Notes: generated by a model not told the origin, from the sequence alone. Counted from the first letter of the stretch, positions 18,311 through 29,888 are shown. The stretch is 64,000 nucleotides of DNA from Enterobacter sp. JBIWA008 (GCF_019968765.1 NZ_CP074149.1:2728001-2792000); one strand, 5' to 3'. Made by a program: numbers and translations.

Positions 18311-20989
18311 ATGGCTGTTACTAATATCGCTGAACTGAACGCCCTCGTCGAGCGCGTTAAAAAAGCCCAGCGTGAATATGCCAATTTCACCCAAGAACAG
18401 GTTGATAAAATCTTCCGCGCGGCCGCACTGGCTGCTGCAGATGCTCGAATCCCTCTCGCTAAAATGGCCGTTGCCGAATCCGGCATGGGTATCGTGGAAG
18501 ATAAAGTGATTAAAAACCACTTCGCTTCCGAGTATATCTACAACGCCTATAAAGATGAGAAAACCTGTGGCGTGCTGTCCGAAGATGACACCTTCGGTAC
18601 CATCACCATCGCTGAACCTATCGGCATCATCTGCGGTATTGTTCCGACTACTAACCCAACGTCTACTGCTATCTTCAAATCACTGATTAGCCTGAAGACC
18701 CGTAACGCAATCATCTTCTCTCCACACCCACGTGCGAAAGACGCGACCAACAAAGCTGCAGATATCGTCCTGCAGGCAGCTATCGCTGCTGGTGCACCAA
18801 AAGATCTGATTGGCTGGATCGACCAACCTTCTGTTGAGCTCTCCAATGCGCTGATGCATCACCCGGACATTAACCTGATCCTGGCGACTGGTGGTCCTGG
18901 CATGGTTAAAGCCGCATACAGCTCCGGTAAACCAGCTATCGGTGTGGGTGCCGGTAACACTCCTGTTGTTATCGACGAAACCGCTGACATCAAACGTGCC
19001 GTTGCGTCTGTACTGATGTCTAAAACCTTCGATAACGGTGTGATCTGTGCTTCTGAACAGTCTGTTGTTGTTGTCGATTCCGTGTACGATGCAGTTCGCG
19101 AACGTTTCGCCAGCCATGGCGGCTACCTGCTGCAGGGCAAAGAGCTGAAAGCAGTTCAGGACATCATCCTGAAAAATGGCGCGCTGAACGCTGCTATCGT
19201 GGGTCAGCCAGCGTACAAAATTGCTGAACTCGCAGGCTTTACCGTTCCGGCAACAACCAAAATCCTGATCGGTGAAGTGAAAGTTGTCGATGAAAGCGAG
19301 CCGTTTGCACACGAAAAACTGTCTCCAACGCTTGCCATGTACCGTGCGAAAGATTTCGAAGACGCGGTAGAGAAAGCTGAGAAGCTGGTTGCTATGGGCG
19401 GCATCGGTCATACCTCTTGTCTGTACACAGACCAGGATAACCAGCCTGAGCGCGTTGCTCACTTCGGTCAGATGATGAAAACTGCACGTATTCTGATCAA
19501 CACCCCTGCTTCTCAGGGTGGTATCGGTGACCTGTATAACTTCAAACTCGCACCTTCCCTGACTCTGGGTTGTGGTTCCTGGGGTGGTAACTCCATCTCT
19601 GAAAACGTTGGTCCAAAACACCTGATCAACAAGAAAACCGTTGCTAAGCGAGCTGAAAACATGTTGTGGCACAAACTTCCGAAATCTATCTACTTCCGCC
19701 GTGGCTCACTGCCAATCGCGCTGGATGAAGTGATTACTGATGGCCACAAACGTGCGCTCATCGTGACTGACCGTTTCCTGTTCAACAACGGCTACGCTGA
19801 TCAGATCACCTCTGTACTGAAAGCGGCTGGGGTCGAAACTGAAGTTTTCTTCGAAGTTGAAGCTGACCCAACCCTGAGCGTTGTACGTAAAGGTGCTGAA
19901 CTGGCTAACTCCTTCAAACCAGATGTGATTATCGCACTGGGTGGTGGTTCCCCAATGGACGCCGCGAAAATCATGTGGGTAATGTACGAGCATCCAGAAA
20001 CTCACTTCGAAGAACTGGCGCTGCGCTTTATGGACATCCGTAAACGTATCTACAAGTTCCCGAAAATGGGCGTAAAAGCGAAAATGATCGCGGTAACCAC
20101 CACTTCCGGTACCGGTTCAGAAGTCACGCCATTCGCGGTAGTAACGGACGATGCAACAGGTCAGAAATATCCACTGGCTGACTACGCACTGACCCCAGAT
20201 ATGGCTATCGTTGATGCGAACCTGGTCATGGAGATGCCGAAGTCACTGTGTGCATTCGGTGGTCTGGATGCGGTGACTCACGCCCTGGAAGCCTACGTTT
20301 CTGTACTGGCATCTGAGTTCTCTGACGGTCAGGCTCTTCAGGCTCTGAAACTGCTGAAGGAAAACCTGCCAGCGTCATACAACGAAGGATCTAAAAACCC
20401 AGTAGCACGTGAACGCGTTCACAGTGCAGCAACCATCGCCGGTATCGCGTTTGCTAACGCCTTCCTGGGTGTTTGCCACTCTATGGCGCACAAACTGGGC
20501 TCCCAGTTCCACATTCCTCACGGTCTGGCGAACGCCCTGTTGATCAGCAACGTTATCCGTTATAACGCTAACGACAACCCAACCAAGCAGACTGCTTTCA
20601 GCCAGTACGACCGTCCGCAAGCACGTCGTCGTTATGCCGAAATTGCAGACCACCTTGGTCTGAGCGCACCGGGCGACCGTACTGCTGCGAAGATTGAGAA
20701 ACTGCTGGCATGGCTGGAAAGCCTGAAAGCTGAACTGGGTATTCCTAAATCTATCCGTGAAGCAGGCGTTCAGGAAGCTGACTTCCTCGCTCATGTAGAT
20801 AAGCTGTCTGAAGATGCATTCGATGACCAGTGTACTGGTGCTAACCCGCGCTACCCACTGATCTCCGAGCTGAAACAGATTCTGCTGGATACCTTCTACG
20901 GTCGTGAGTTCAAAGAAAATGACGTTGCCGCTGTGAAAACAGAAGTTCCTGTCATCAAAGCTGACAAGAAAGCGAAGAAAAGCGCTTAA
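18311..20989 (+). CDS. adhE: AdhE, bifunctional acetaldehyde-alcohol dehydrogenase
   Basis: An 892-residue enzyme that turns acetyl-CoA to acetaldehyde and then ethanol with NADH during fermentation; in E. coli it assembles into spirosome filaments. The N-terminal aldehyde dehydrogenase half (to about 440) has catalytic Cys246 in [11 protein letters not shown]. The C-terminal iron alcohol dehydrogenase half (about 450-870) has [10 protein letters not shown] and the iron ligands in [13 protein letters not shown] and [17 protein letters not shown] (Asp653, His657, His723, His737 in E. coli numbering). Codons are strongly biased, as in highly expressed genes. A strong terminator follows. Confidence 0.98.
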   Translation: MAVTNIAELNALVERVKKAQREYANFTQEQVDKIFRAAALAAADARIPLAKMAVAESGMGIVEDKVIKNHFASEYIYNAYKDEKTCGVLSEDDTFGTITIAEPIGIICGIVPTTNPTSTAIFKSLISLKTRNAIIFSPHPRAKDATNKAADIVLQAAIAAGAPKDLIGWIDQPSVELSNALMHHPDINLILATGGPGMVKAAYSSGKPAIGVGAGNTPVVIDETADIKRAVASVLMSKTFDNGVICASEQSVVVVDSVYDAVRERFASHGGYLLQGKELKAVQDIILKNGALNAAIVGQPAYKIAELAGFTVPATTKILIGEVKVVDESEPFAHEKLSPTLAMYRAKDFEDAVEKAEKLVAMGGIGHTSCLYTDQDNQPERVAHFGQMMKTARILINTPASQGGIGDLYNFKLAPSLTLGCGSWGGNSISENVGPKHLINKKTVAKRAENMLWHKLPKSIYFRRGSLPIALDEVITDGHKRALIVTDRFLFNNGYADQITSVLKAAGVETEVFFEVEADPTLSVVRKGAELANSFKPDVIIALGGGSPMDAAKIMWVMYEHPETHFEELALRFMDIRKRIYKFPKMGVKAKMIAVTTTSGTGSEVTPFAVVTDDATGQKYPLADYALTPDMAIVDANLVMEMPKSLCAFGGLDAVTHALEAYVSVLASEFSDGQALQALKLLKENLPASYNEGSKNPVARERVHSAATIAGIAFANAFLGVCHSMAHKLGSQFHIPHGLANALLISNVIRYNANDNPTKQTAFSQYDRPQARRRYAEIADHLGLSAPGDRTAAKIEKLLAWLESLKAELGIPKSIREAGVQEADFLAHVDKLSEDAFDDQCTGANPRYPLISELKQILLDTFYGREFKENDVAAVKTEVPVIKADKKAKKSA

Positions 20990-21002
20990 CTGACAGTAAA
21001 TG

Positions 21003-21031
21003 AAAAACCCGCCTTTATGGCGGGTTTTTTT
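21003..21031. terminator. Bidirectional terminator between adhE and tdk
   Basis: AAAAACCCGCC-tttat-GGCGGGTTTTTTT, A-run and T-run on both sides, between two convergent genes. Confidence 0.95.
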
Positions 21032-21054
21032 ATGCCTGAATAATAAGGCGGACC

Positions 21055-21669
21055 TTATTTCCTGTTGTCGTGCTGAATTGCCGTCAGCGAGCCTTCAGAC
21101 AACGCTTCTTTATAATGCTTCCGACACACCGATACATAGCGTTCATTACCGCCTATCACCACCTGCTCACCATCCGCATAAGGTTTTCCGGCCTGGTCGA
21201 GGCGAAGTACCATACTGGCTTTACGACCGCAGAAGCAGATTGTTTTCAGTTCAACAAGTTTATCCGACCAGGCGAGCAAATACTGGCTCCCGGCAAAGAG
21301 CTCACCGCGGAAATCCGTGCGCAGGCCGTAACACAGCACGGGGATATCAAGCTCATCGACTACTTCTGACAGGGCATATACCTGTTCACGCGTCAGAAAC
21401 TGGCTCTCATCGACCAGGACACAGTGAATCGGCTGCGCAGCATGTTCTGCATGAATGTCTTCAAACAGATCGGTTTGCGGGTTAAAAAGCCTGGCAGGCG
21501 ACGAGAGTCCTATTCTGGAACTCACCTTCCCTGCTCCAAAGCGATCGTCAATTTCAGCCGTATAAACAACTGTACGCATCCCGCGCTCCTGGTAATTGTA
21601 CGAGGATTGCAGCAGCGCGGTGGATTTCCCGGCATTCATTGCCGAATAGTAGAAATAAAGTTGTGCCAT
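21055..21669 (-). CDS. tdk: Thymidine kinase
   Basis: A 204-residue cytosolic kinase of the thymidine salvage pathway. P-loop [13 protein letters not shown] (residues 9-21) and Walker B VLVDESQF are visible; a zinc-site cysteine pair is in [10 protein letters not shown]. An upstream in-frame start would add 28 residues, but [16 protein letters not shown] matches E. coli Tdk (205 residues), so I chose ATG 21669. Single-gene unit, divergent from hns. Confidence 0.96.
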   Translation of the reverse strand: MAQLYFYYSAMNAGKSTALLQSSYNYQERGMRTVVYTAEIDDRFGAGKVSSRIGLSSPARLFNPQTDLFEDIHAEHAAQPIHCVLVDESQFLTREQVYALSEVVDELDIPVLCYGLRTDFRGELFAGSQYLLAWSDKLVELKTICFCGRKASMVLRLDQAGKPYADGEQVVIGGNERYVSVCRKHYKEALSEGSLTAIQHDNRK

Positions 21670-22219
21670 TGGCCGTAAAACCCTAATCAATGTGTAATAT
21701 TCCCGATGATTCATTGTACCATATTTTGTCTGGTCATCAGCGATGTAGCACACATGGGAAGCGTTTCAGCACGGAGTTCACAACCTTCTTTTTATGAAAA
21801 TAACCCGTTAAAACATGAAGTAAACTCCTTCAGCCCGGCCAATATGTTATATGTTCAGCCAAACATAACATTGCTTTTTATAGTGGAATCCCCGTTCATT
21901 AAAATTCACTATTTATTAACTATTTCAGTCTTAAAATCACGGCGGGGAACTAATACAAAAGGCTGATATTTCTCCAGCGCGACTATAATTCCTGCGGTAA
22001 ATGTCACAAAAAAAAGATGCAATCGGCCGGGTTCGGCCGGGTTACGTGATAACAAACGAGACTGTTGGGTGATGAAATTTAAGTTAGCGTAATTAATAAT
22101 AGCGGCATTATTTAGTATTTTTTGAATTCCTTACATTCCTGGCTATTGCACAACTGAATTTATGGCTCTATTATTAGGTCAACAAACCACCCCCCCATTA
22201 TAAGTTTGAGATTACTACA
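21670..22219. promoter_or_regulatory. tdk-hns intergenic region
   Basis: A 550-base AT-rich region with no convincing gene (the open frame at 21706-21966 has no homology I know and no good ribosome site). It must hold the tdk and hns promoters. A perfect tandem decamer TCGGCCGGGT occurs at 22023-22032 and 22033-22042. H-NS binds its own curved AT-rich promoter in E. coli. Confidence 0.5.
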
Positions 22220-22633
22220 ATGAGCGAAGCACTTAAAATTCTGAACAACATCCGTACTCTTCGTGCGCAGGCTAGAGAATGCACCCTCGAAACGCTTGAA
22301 GAAATGCTGGAAAAATTAGAAGTTGTAGTTAATGAACGTCGTGAAGAAGAAAGCGCAGCTGCTGCTGAAATCGAAGAACGCACTCGTAAACTGCAGCAAT
22401 ATCGTGAAATGCTGATTGCTGATGGTATCGATCCAAATGAATTGCTGAACAGCATGGCTGCCGCTAAAACCGGTACTAAAGCCAAGCGTGCTGCTCGTCC
22501 TGCTAAATATAGCTACGTTGACGAGAACGGCGAAACTAAAACCTGGACTGGCCAGGGCCGCACTCCCGCTGTTATCAAGAAAGCCATGGATGAACAAGGT
22601 AAACAGCTGGACGACTTCCTGATCAAGGATTAA
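22220..22633 (+). CDS. hns: H-NS nucleoid-structuring protein
   Basis: A 137-residue DNA-binding protein that silences AT-rich and horizontally acquired genes. The N-terminal coiled-coil oligomerisation part (about residues 1-65, [20 protein letters not shown]) is followed by a linker and the C-terminal DNA-binding domain with the AT-hook-like motif TWTGQGRTP. Nearly identical to E. coli H-NS. A strong terminator follows. Confidence 0.98.
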   Translation: MSEALKILNNIRTLRAQARECTLETLEEMLEKLEVVVNERREEESAAAAEIEERTRKLQQYREMLIADGIDPNELLNSMAAAKTGTKAKRAARPAKYSYVDENGETKTWTGQGRTPAVIKKAMDEQGKQLDDFLIKD

Positions 22634-22650
22634 TCAAGCCGTATTCAGAA

Positions 22651-22678
22651 AAATCCCGCGTAATGCGGGATTTTTTTT
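22651..22678 (+). terminator. Terminator after hns
   Basis: AAATCCCGC-gtaat-GCGGGATTTTTTTT, 18 bases after the hns stop. Confidence 0.94.
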
Positions 22679-22782
22679 AACTTAAATTTGTCGCAAACAT
22701 CCCCTTACACTCGGTCATAAAGCATTATTTGGCAATTGTAATAACTGTACTTTGAGACAGGTTTTGGAAGTGTCTGGAGCAT

Positions 22783-22813
22783 AAAAAAACCGGTGGGCAA
22801 TGCCTCACCGGTT
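22783..22813 (-). terminator. Terminator after galU
   Basis: On the minus strand ACCGGTGAGGCATTGCCCACCGGT is followed by seven T residues, about 20 bases after the galU stop. Confidence 0.9.
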
Positions 22814-22834
22814 TCGGACATATGTAACCGTGGC

Positions 22835-23743
22835 TTATTTCTTAATACCCAGGCTATCTTTGAGCCAGGTTTTAAATTCTTCGCCAAGGGTATTGTGGCG
22901 AATACCATATTCAACAAACGCCTGCATATAACCGAGCTTATTACCGCAGTCGTGGCTCTTACCTTTCATATGGTAAGCCTCAACGGTTTCTTTCTCGATC
23001 AGCATATCAATGGCATCCGTAAGCTGGATCTCATCACCCGCTCCTGGAGGCGTTTTCGCCAGCAGAGGCCAGATTTCAGCGCTCAGGACGTAGCGACCTA
23101 CAACTGCCAGGTTTGAAGGCGCTACGTCGGCTTTAGGCTTCTCTACCACGCCAACCATTGGCACGCTTTCGCCCGGCTCAAGGTTAACGCCTTTGCAGTC
23201 AACCACACCGTATGCCGTCACGTCTTCAACAGGCTCAACCATGATCTGGCTGCTGCCGGTTTCGTCGAAACGTTTGATCATCTCAGCCAGGTTATCCTGA
23301 GAAAGATCGGATTCATATTCATCCAGAATAACGTCAGGCAGGATTACCGCTACAGGCTCATCACCTACAACGGGATGCGCGCACATCACAGCGTGGCCCA
23401 GACCTTTAGCCAGGCCCTGACGAACCTGCATAATGGTAACGTGTGGCGGACAAATAGATTGAACTTCTTCTAACAGCTGACGCTTAACACGCTTTTCGAG
23501 CATGGCTTCAAGTTCAAAGCTTGTATCGAAATGGTTTTCGATAGAGTTTTTTGATGAATGCGTAACCAGCACAATTTCAGTTATGCCAGCAGCGATACAC
23601 TCGTTAACGACATACTGGATTAATGGCTTATCAACCAGAGGCAGCATTTCTTTAGGAATTGCCTTAGTTGCTGGTAACATCCTGGTCCCCAATCCCGCTA
23701 CCGGGATGACGGCCTTTCTGACTTTCGAATTTAGGGCAGCCAT
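22835..23743 (-). CDS. galU: GalU, UTP-glucose-1-phosphate uridylyltransferase
   Basis: A 302-residue nucleotidyltransferase that makes UDP-glucose for LPS core, trehalose, colanic acid and galactose use. The N-terminal nucleotide site reads [20 protein letters not shown] with the GxGTR motif and nearby [14 protein letters not shown]. Mg-binding and sugar-binding blocks follow ([19 protein letters not shown]). Length equals E. coli GalU. Order galU-rssB-rssA as in E. coli. Confidence 0.97.
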   Translation of the reverse strand: MAALNSKVRKAVIPVAGLGTRMLPATKAIPKEMLPLVDKPLIQYVVNECIAAGITEIVLVTHSSKNSIENHFDTSFELEAMLEKRVKRQLLEEVQSICPPHVTIMQVRQGLAKGLGHAVMCAHPVVGDEPVAVILPDVILDEYESDLSQDNLAEMIKRFDETGSSQIMVEPVEDVTAYGVVDCKGVNLEPGESVPMVGVVEKPKADVAPSNLAVVGRYVLSAEIWPLLAKTPPGAGDEIQLTDAIDMLIEKETVEAYHMKGKSHDCGNKLGYMQAFVEYGIRHNTLGEEFKTWLKDSLGIKK

Positions 23744-23943
23744 TCAAATTCTCCTGAGCTGTTCAAGTTTTGAACTTTTATGCAATAAATAACGCGTTGA
23801 GTATATCAGCCTCGCCCCGCAGTCCGGGTCTGAAAAGAACGCGTTGCCGATCAATTAGGATAAATACGCATGAAACCGGGCAGCGATAGTAGCACTCCCC
23901 GCAAAACACAGGTAAAGCAATCTTAAAATTAAGATCCAATTGC

Positions 23944-24957
23944 TTATTCCGTGGACAACATTAAGCGTAGCCGTCCCCCGGCGCCCCAAATTTGGCACTG
24001 CCAGGAGGAACAACGGTGGCTAATTTGATTAAGATACGCCGTTCTTAATGTCCCAAGCGGCACACCGTTACTCACCTGAATATGATGTTCACCGGTATTC
24101 AGTGAAGCGTTTAGACCTGCTGAGACGAGGATCAGATTCTTTAAACCGCTGTGGTAATAGCCGACCAGCAGCGGAAACTGTCCGGGCAAATTGGCCTGCC
24201 GAAAAAGCTGGTTTACCTGTTTGAGTAAACTGCCCAACTCCGGTAGCCGTTGTCCCTGATGCGATAACTGTTCCTGCAGCAAACCATTAAATAGCGCGCG
24301 AAGAAGCAACGCGGCTAATACACCATTATCCCCTGCCCGGGTGACATCCAAAGAATAAAACGCGAGGTCGGAATCTGACAGTGGCGCAATATCCAGCACC
24401 AGTCCCGGTTGGTCAGCCGCCACCAGCTGGCGATAATTTACGCGGCAGTGTGAAATAGTTTGCTGTACGGGCGGCTGGAGTTCTTGCAACAGTTTCGCCG
24501 CAGCAGGCGGATTACTCACCAGGGCATCCCAGTCCTGGAAAAGACGCTCCTCTTCCTCAACCCGGGAATTAAACATATTCGGATAAAGGCACGCTAAGAC
24601 CGTTTCTCGCAGTCGGTTTAGATCCTTGACCGGTTTAAGCAGAATATCCTGGACGCCAAGTCGCAATGCTTTGGCGATATCCGCCATATTCTCTGTGGCA
24701 GAGATCACCAGAATCGGCGTCTGGTTTCCTTCGTTACGCAGATGTTCAACCAGCTTCAGTCCATTCATGCGCGGCATCGCAATGTCGCAAATCATCAAAT
24801 CGGGCGTAATGCTGATCATTTTTTCCAGGGCGTCGATGCCATCTTCAGCCAGTGACGTCATTGCGCCCAGCGAGGATAACCACGAATCCAGTAGCGATCG
24901 GAAAACGGGCTCGTCTTCAACAATCAAAATGTGTTTTCCGGCCAATGGCTGCGTCAT
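23944..24957 (-). CDS. rssB: RssB, adaptor for RpoS proteolysis
   Basis: A 337-residue response-regulator adaptor that brings sigma-S (RpoS) to the ClpXP protease. The receiver domain (1-120) has the acidic pocket VEDEP and the phosphorylation site Asp58 in DLMICDIAMPRMNG; the conserved lysine lies in ILLKPVKDL. The C-terminal half resembles a PP2C phosphatase without catalytic function. Length equals E. coli RssB. It follows rssA after 90 bases. Confidence 0.96.
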   Translation of the reverse strand: MTQPLAGKHILIVEDEPVFRSLLDSWLSSLGAMTSLAEDGIDALEKMISITPDLMICDIAMPRMNGLKLVEHLRNEGNQTPILVISATENMADIAKALRLGVQDILLKPVKDLNRLRETVLACLYPNMFNSRVEEEERLFQDWDALVSNPPAAAKLLQELQPPVQQTISHCRVNYRQLVAADQPGLVLDIAPLSDSDLAFYSLDVTRAGDNGVLAALLLRALFNGLLQEQLSHQGQRLPELGSLLKQVNQLFRQANLPGQFPLLVGYYHSGLKNLILVSAGLNASLNTGEHHIQVSNGVPLGTLRTAYLNQISHRCSSWQCQIWGAGGRLRLMLSTE

Positions 24958-25047
24958 GGTTCCTCCCCTGGCTGACAGTAACTAAATAGTGGCATGCGAT
25001 CGGCACTATCGCCTGTCAGATTTTGCTGAAGTAGTCAAAAAAGATGC

Positions 25048-25950
25048 TTAACGTGCTGTTTGCACAAAAGGCAACAATTCGTCCATTTTCTTTTCGACGG
25101 CTAACGAGCCCGCTGCGATGGCGGCCTCAGCCCGATGGAAATCAAGAGTAGAGATTTGCGGACAGTAAGGCTGAATAAGAATATCTGGCGGGTCGCCAGC
25201 CATACGATTGCGCTTAAGGCGATTCTCCAGCACCTGGATTGACGTGGTCATGATTTCCATCGCCGTCGGCGCGGCAACAGAGCGTCGCGCGGCCATGCGC
25301 CCGATTCTTCCACGAAGGCGCTCATGCCAGGCCAGTTTCTCGCCCTCGGCATCTTCGCTCTGAAGATTAACCGGCATGAGGTCCTGTTGCATCAGGTGGG
25401 CGTCGTGCTGCAGGTCAACGGCAATCACGATATCCGCCCCCATTGCACGGGTCAGAGAGATGGGAACCGGGTTCACAACGCCCCCGTCGACAAGCCAGTA
25501 ACCGTTGTGTGGGACAGGTGCCATGAGCCCCGGGATGCTGCAGGAGGCTCGCACCGCAAGATGGATATCCCCTTCTGTTAGCCAGAGTTCGCGTCCTGTG
25601 CTGAGGTTCGTCGCGACGGCGCCGAAGGGCATCTGACAATCAATGAAGTCTTCAAGAGGCATCACCTTGCGGAACTGGTTAAAGACGCGTTCGCCGCGCA
25701 ACAGCCCACCACGCTGCCACGAGAGGTCCATCAGACGCAGGACTTCCCAGTAACTGAAGGAACGCACCCAGGTCTCGAGTTCCGGAAGCCTTCCGCACGC
25801 GTAAGCAGAGCCGACAAGCGATCCTATTGAACACCCTGCGACAATATCTATGTTAATGCCCATCTTGTTTAAGGCATTAATCACGCCGATGTGTGACCAT
25901 CCCCGGGCTGCACCTGAGCCCAGCGCCAGTCCAATTTTAACCTTTCTCAT
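25048..25950 (-). CDS. rssA: RssA, patatin-like phospholipase
   Basis: A 300-residue patatin-family protein. It has the oxyanion segment GSGAARGW (11-18), the nucleophile elbow GCSIGS with Ser41, and the DGG of the catalytic Ser-Asp dyad in GYWLVDGGVVNPVP. The in-frame start 14 codons upstream was rejected because MRKVKIGLALGSGAARG matches E. coli RssA. Substrate is not known. It is cotranscribed with rssB in E. coli. Confidence 0.94.
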   Translation of the reverse strand: MRKVKIGLALGSGAARGWSHIGVINALNKMGINIDIVAGCSIGSLVGSAYACGRLPELETWVRSFSYWEVLRLMDLSWQRGGLLRGERVFNQFRKVMPLEDFIDCQMPFGAVATNLSTGRELWLTEGDIHLAVRASCSIPGLMAPVPHNGYWLVDGGVVNPVPISLTRAMGADIVIAVDLQHDAHLMQQDLMPVNLQSEDAEGEKLAWHERLRGRIGRMAARRSVAAPTAMEIMTTSIQVLENRLKRNRMAGDPPDILIQPYCPQISTLDFHRAEAAIAAGSLAVEKKMDELLPFVQTAR

Positions 25951-26064
25951 TAGCCCTGTTTTACTTCCCCTGGATTCCTGACATAGCGTCAACGCAACAG
26001 CTCAGTTAACATAGTGCTACCCGAAGCGTTTTACGCCTTTATTATTTGTTCCAGGAAGAGAATC

Positions 26065-26523
26065 GTGTCTCAACTCTGCCCTTGTGGTAGCGCTCTGGAG
26101 TATAGCCTATGTTGCCAGCGATATCTGTCTGGCGATCAGGTTGCACCAGCCCCGTCACACCTCATGCGTTCGCGTTACACTGCTTTTGTGATCAAAGACG
26201 CAGACTACCTGATTAAAACCTGGCATTCCTCCTGCCACGCTGCCGAATTCAGACAGGACATCGAGGCCGGGTTCGCGAACACGCAGTGGCTCGGCCTTAC
26301 CGTCTATGAATCCTCAACAGGCAGTCATGCTGATGAAGGTTACGTCAGCTTTGTTGCCCGTTTCAGTGAGAATAATAAACCAGGTGCCATTATCGAGCGT
26401 TCCCGGTTCTTAAAGGAAAGCGGGCAGTGGTATTATATTGACGGAACGCGCCCACAGTTTGGTCGTAACGATCCCTGCCCGTGTGGTTCAGGTAAAAAAT
26501 TTAAAAAGTGTTGCGGGCAGTAA
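26065..26523 (+). CDS. ychJ: YchJ, SEC-C motif protein
   Basis: A 152-residue soluble protein with a cysteine motif at each end: [14 protein letters not shown] at the N-terminus and the SEC-C zinc motif [17 protein letters not shown] at the C-terminus, and a UPF0225 core between. SEC-C motifs bind zinc and contact proteins in SecA; the role of YchJ is not known. The start is GTG 26065 with AGGAAGAG before it; this gives the E. coli length. It is followed by purU after 46 bases. Confidence 0.93.
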   Translation: MSQLCPCGSALEYSLCCQRYLSGDQVAPAPSHLMRSRYTAFVIKDADYLIKTWHSSCHAAEFRQDIEAGFANTQWLGLTVYESSTGSHADEGYVSFVARFSENNKPGAIIERSRFLKESGQWYYIDGTRPQFGRNDPCPCGSGKKFKKCCGQ

Positions 26524-26569
26524 TGCCTGACAACCCAGACTTCGCAAATACAAACAGGATTTCCCGGCG

Positions 26570-27412
<843 letters not shown>

Positions 27413-27493
27413 TCTTTCGGAAAATGAATTGATTAGCTTTGCGCCTTTACGGATAAAAAGCAGGCAAACAACTTCATTTACCTAAAGGAATGC

Positions 27494-27521
27494 TTTACAG
27501 GGGCGTCTCATTTGATATGAT
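27494..27521 (+). promoter_or_regulatory. tyrT-type stringent promoter
   Basis: TTTACA at 27494-27499 and TATGAT at 27516-27521, 16 bases apart, followed by a GC-rich discriminator (GCGCCCCGC). This is the classical tyrT promoter form; GC-rich discriminators give ppGpp (stringent) control. Confidence 0.88.
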
Positions 27522-27569
27522 GCGCCCCGCTTCCAGCAGGAAGCAGGCCAGTAAAAAGCATTACCCCGT

Positions 27570-27654
<85 letters not shown>

Positions 27655-27724
27655 TCACTTTCAAATGACTCCAAACCTTCTGTTCGCACCGGGTATGATG
27701 CATATCCGTAACAGAGAAGCCTTT

Positions 27725-27756
27725 GCAGGCCCGGTAAGGCGCAGCCGTCACCCGGC
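27725..27756. repeat. REP-like element
   Basis: GCAGGCCCGG...CACCCGGC forms an imperfect palindrome around GTAAGGCGCAGCC, like the REP elements common between genes in Enterobacter and Klebsiella. It sits just before the 3' end of the Lrp-type gene, a usual place for REPs. Confidence 0.55.
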
Positions 27757-27765
27757 GACAGAAGC

Positions 27766-28209
27766 CTACATCGGCGGCAAACGACGCTTCACTGGCGAAC
27801 TCTTCACAATCGACGTATTGCACTGGGCATGTTCCGCCAGGCCGTCCAGCAGCACATCCAGCTGCTCAATTGACCGCACCACCAGCCGGATAACAAAACA
27901 GTCTTCACCGGTCACCTTGTCGCTTTCAATACACTCCGGCATCGCCTGAATGTACTTATCAACCTTATGCAACAACCCTGGCAAAGGCCGCACGCGCACC
28001 AGCGCCTGCAGCGTATACCCCAGCGCAGCCAGATTCACCCGTGCGCCATACCCCTGAATCACACCGCGCTCTTCCAGCCTTTTCAGGCGTTCTGCAGTGC
28101 TGGGGGAAGTCAGACCGATGCGTCCGCTGAGCACCTTCAAAGACATGCGCGCATCCTCCACCAGACAGGCTAATATTTGTCGGTCGATATCATCGAGAAG
28201 GTATTCCAT
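27766..28209 (-). CDS. Lrp/AsnC-family transcription regulator
   Basis: A 147-residue regulator: N-terminal winged helix (LDDIDRQILACLVEDARMSL, HTH around residues 20-45, TSPSTAERLKRLEERGVI) followed by a RAM/AsnC ligand domain (about 70-140, VTGEDCFVIRLVVRSIEQLD). An upstream GTG would add three residues, but ATG 28209 has AGGTGA at proper distance. It is divergent from the EamA exporter gene, so it probably controls that gene. The pair is absent from this place in E. coli. The ligand is unknown. Confidence 0.9.
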   Translation of the reverse strand: MEYLLDDIDRQILACLVEDARMSLKVLSGRIGLTSPSTAERLKRLEERGVIQGYGARVNLAALGYTLQALVRVRPLPGLLHKVDKYIQAMPECIESDKVTGEDCFVIRLVVRSIEQLDVLLDGLAEHAQCNTSIVKSSPVKRRLPPM

Positions 28210-28317
28210 CGCTTTCACCTAATTTTAAAAAGCCAGCACTGCATTTCACCTTATCTCATCCCTGTAAAACCCGACAGCGATTTTCGACAATAACATCATT
28301 CAATCAGGAGGTGGATG

Positions 28318-29214
28318 ATGCGTGATTTTCATAAAGGCGTCTGGCAAATGAGCCTGGCGATGTTAATTTCCGGTTCTATCGGTGCGTTTGTTTTGCTCAG
28401 CGGTCTGCCGGTGACGGAAGTGGTGTTCTGGCGCTGTCTTATCGGGGCAATGGCGCTTTTTATTTTTATCCGGGTGAGTCAAAAGCCCTTTAGTCCCCTC
28501 ACCCGCACCACGCTGCTGCTGGCCATTCTCGGCGGCGTGGCATTAGTGGTGAACTGGCTGCTGCTCTTCGCGGCCTATGAGCGGATCTCGATTGGTCTTT
28601 CGACCATGGTCTATAACACCCAGCCATTTATGCTGGTCCTGATGGGGATGTTTTTAGGTGAGCGCGTCAGCCTGGTGAAATGGGGCTGGCTGTTCCTCGC
28701 CTTTGGCGGCGTAGTGATACTGCTCTCCAGCGAGCTTACCGGCGCGCATAGCGGTGAATGGTTCGCCGGAATCGGCCTTGCGATGGCCGCGGCTTTCTTC
28801 TACGCGGTCACGGCCATTATTGCCCGCAAACTCAGAACCGTTGCGCCGCAGCATATTGCCTTTATCCAGGTACTGACCGGCGTCGTGATGCTTTTGCCGT
28901 TTGCCAGCATGCCGTCATTTTCCGGTGATTTTCCCTGGCCTATCCTGCTGACGCTGGGCATCGTCCATACCGGCGTTATGTACCAGCTGCTCTACAGCGC
29001 GCTCCAGAAGCTGCCTACGCCCATTACCGGCTCCCTGTCGTTTATCTATCCGGTGGTGGCGATCGTTGTCGATAATCTGGTGTTCGGACACTCGCTGAAC
29101 CTGGCACAGCTGGCGGGCGGCGCGCTGATCCTGTTTGCTGCCGCGGGCAATAACCTGGGCTGGGGCGAAAAAAAACCCCGCGAGTGCGGGGTGAGTATCA
29201 AAACGGTGAATTAG
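28318..29214 (+). CDS. EamA/DMT-family exporter
   Basis: A 298-residue inner-membrane carrier with ten predicted helices in two EamA repeats (about 8-135 and 150-280). Typical blocks: [16 protein letters not shown] and [20 protein letters not shown]. The SD AGGAGG (28306-28311) lies six bases before ATG 28318 and only three before ATG 28315, so I use 28318. An Lrp-type regulator is divergent, which suggests amino acid or metabolite export. The C-terminal tail [14 protein letters not shown] is encoded across the narGHJI terminator, and the stop overlaps the narI stop region by four bases. Confidence 0.9.
   Translation: MRDFHKGVWQMSLAMLISGSIGAFVLLSGLPVTEVVFWRCLIGAMALFIFIRVSQKPFSPLTRTTLLLAILGGVALVVNWLLLFAAYERISIGLSTMVYNTQPFMLVLMGMFLGERVSLVKWGWLFLAFGGVVILLSSELTGAHSGEWFAGIGLAMAAAFFYAVTAIIARKLRTVAPQHIAFIQVLTGVVMLLPFASMPSFSGDFPWPILLTLGIVHTGVMYQLLYSALQKLPTPITGSLSFIYPVVAIVVDNLVFGHSLNLAQLAGGALILFAAAGNNLGWGEKKPRECGVSIKTVN
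29168..29192 (-). terminator. narGHJI terminator, inside the EamA coding end
   Basis: On the minus strand CCCCGC-actc-GCGGGG is followed by eight T residues (a typical intrinsic terminator), 19 bases after the narI stop. The same bases code for the last residues of the EamA protein on the plus strand. Confidence 0.88.
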
Positions 29215-29888
29215 CGACGGGCGCGCACAATCTGGTATTTGCGCGTCAGGTACTCCACCGGCGCGCTCCAGATATGCACCAGACGAGAGAACGGGAACAG
29301 CACAAACAGCGTCATCCCCAGCACCAGGTGAACGCGGAAGATAAACGCCACGCCGTCCAGGTGCGCGGATGCTCCGCCGTGGAAGGTCACCACGGACTGC
29401 GCCCAGCCGACCAGCTTCATCATTTCGCTGCCGTCCATATGCTGCGCCGAGAACGGAATGGTCAGCAGGCCCAGCGCGCACTGCACCATCAGCAGAGAGA
29501 GGATCAGGATGTCCGCTGCGGTAGTGGTCGCACGCACGCGCGGGCTGAACAGACGACGTTTCAGCAGCAGCAGGCCTCCCACTAAAGTCATCACGCCGCA
29601 GGCACCGCCGGCGATCATCGCCATCTTCTGCTTCACCTCGATCGGTAGCCACGCTTCATACATCCAGTGCGGCGTCAGCATCCCGAGGAAGTGACCGGCA
29701 AAAATCCCCAGAATACCGATGTGGAACAGGTTAGAGCCCACATGCATCCCTTTACGATCCAGCATCTGGCTGGAGGCCGCACGCCAGGTGTACTGGCCGT
29801 AGTCGTAACGCAGCCAGCTTCCCACCAGGAACACGGTGCCCGCGATATACGGGTAAATGTCAAAGAAGAACATATTCAGGAAGTGCAT
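29211..29888 (-). CDS. narI: NarI, nitrate reductase A cytochrome b subunit
   Basis: A 225-residue inner-membrane protein, five helices, that oxidises quinol and passes electrons to NarH by two b hemes. Heme histidines are in [17 protein letters not shown], in FHGG and in the last helices ([23 protein letters not shown]). It starts at the narJ stop and ends the narGHJI operon. Length equals E. coli NarI. Confidence 0.97.
   Translation of the reverse strand: MHFLNMFFFDIYPYIAGTVFLVGSWLRYDYGQYTWRAASSQMLDRKGMHVGSNLFHIGILGIFAGHFLGMLTPHWMYEAWLPIEVKQKMAMIAGGACGVMTLVGGLLLLKRRLFSPRVRATTTAADILILSLLMVQCALGLLTIPFSAQHMDGSEMMKLVGWAQSVVTFHGGASAHLDGVAFIFRVHLVLGMTLFVLFPFSRLVHIWSAPVEYLTRKYQIVRARR

Noticed and set aside
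18680..19672. Open frame of 330 codons opposite adhE
   Set aside because: Shadow of the highly biased adhE codons; no family resemblance.
21706..21966. 86-codon open frame in the tdk-hns gap
   Set aside because: No good ribosome site, no known family, AT-rich composition consistent with control DNA.
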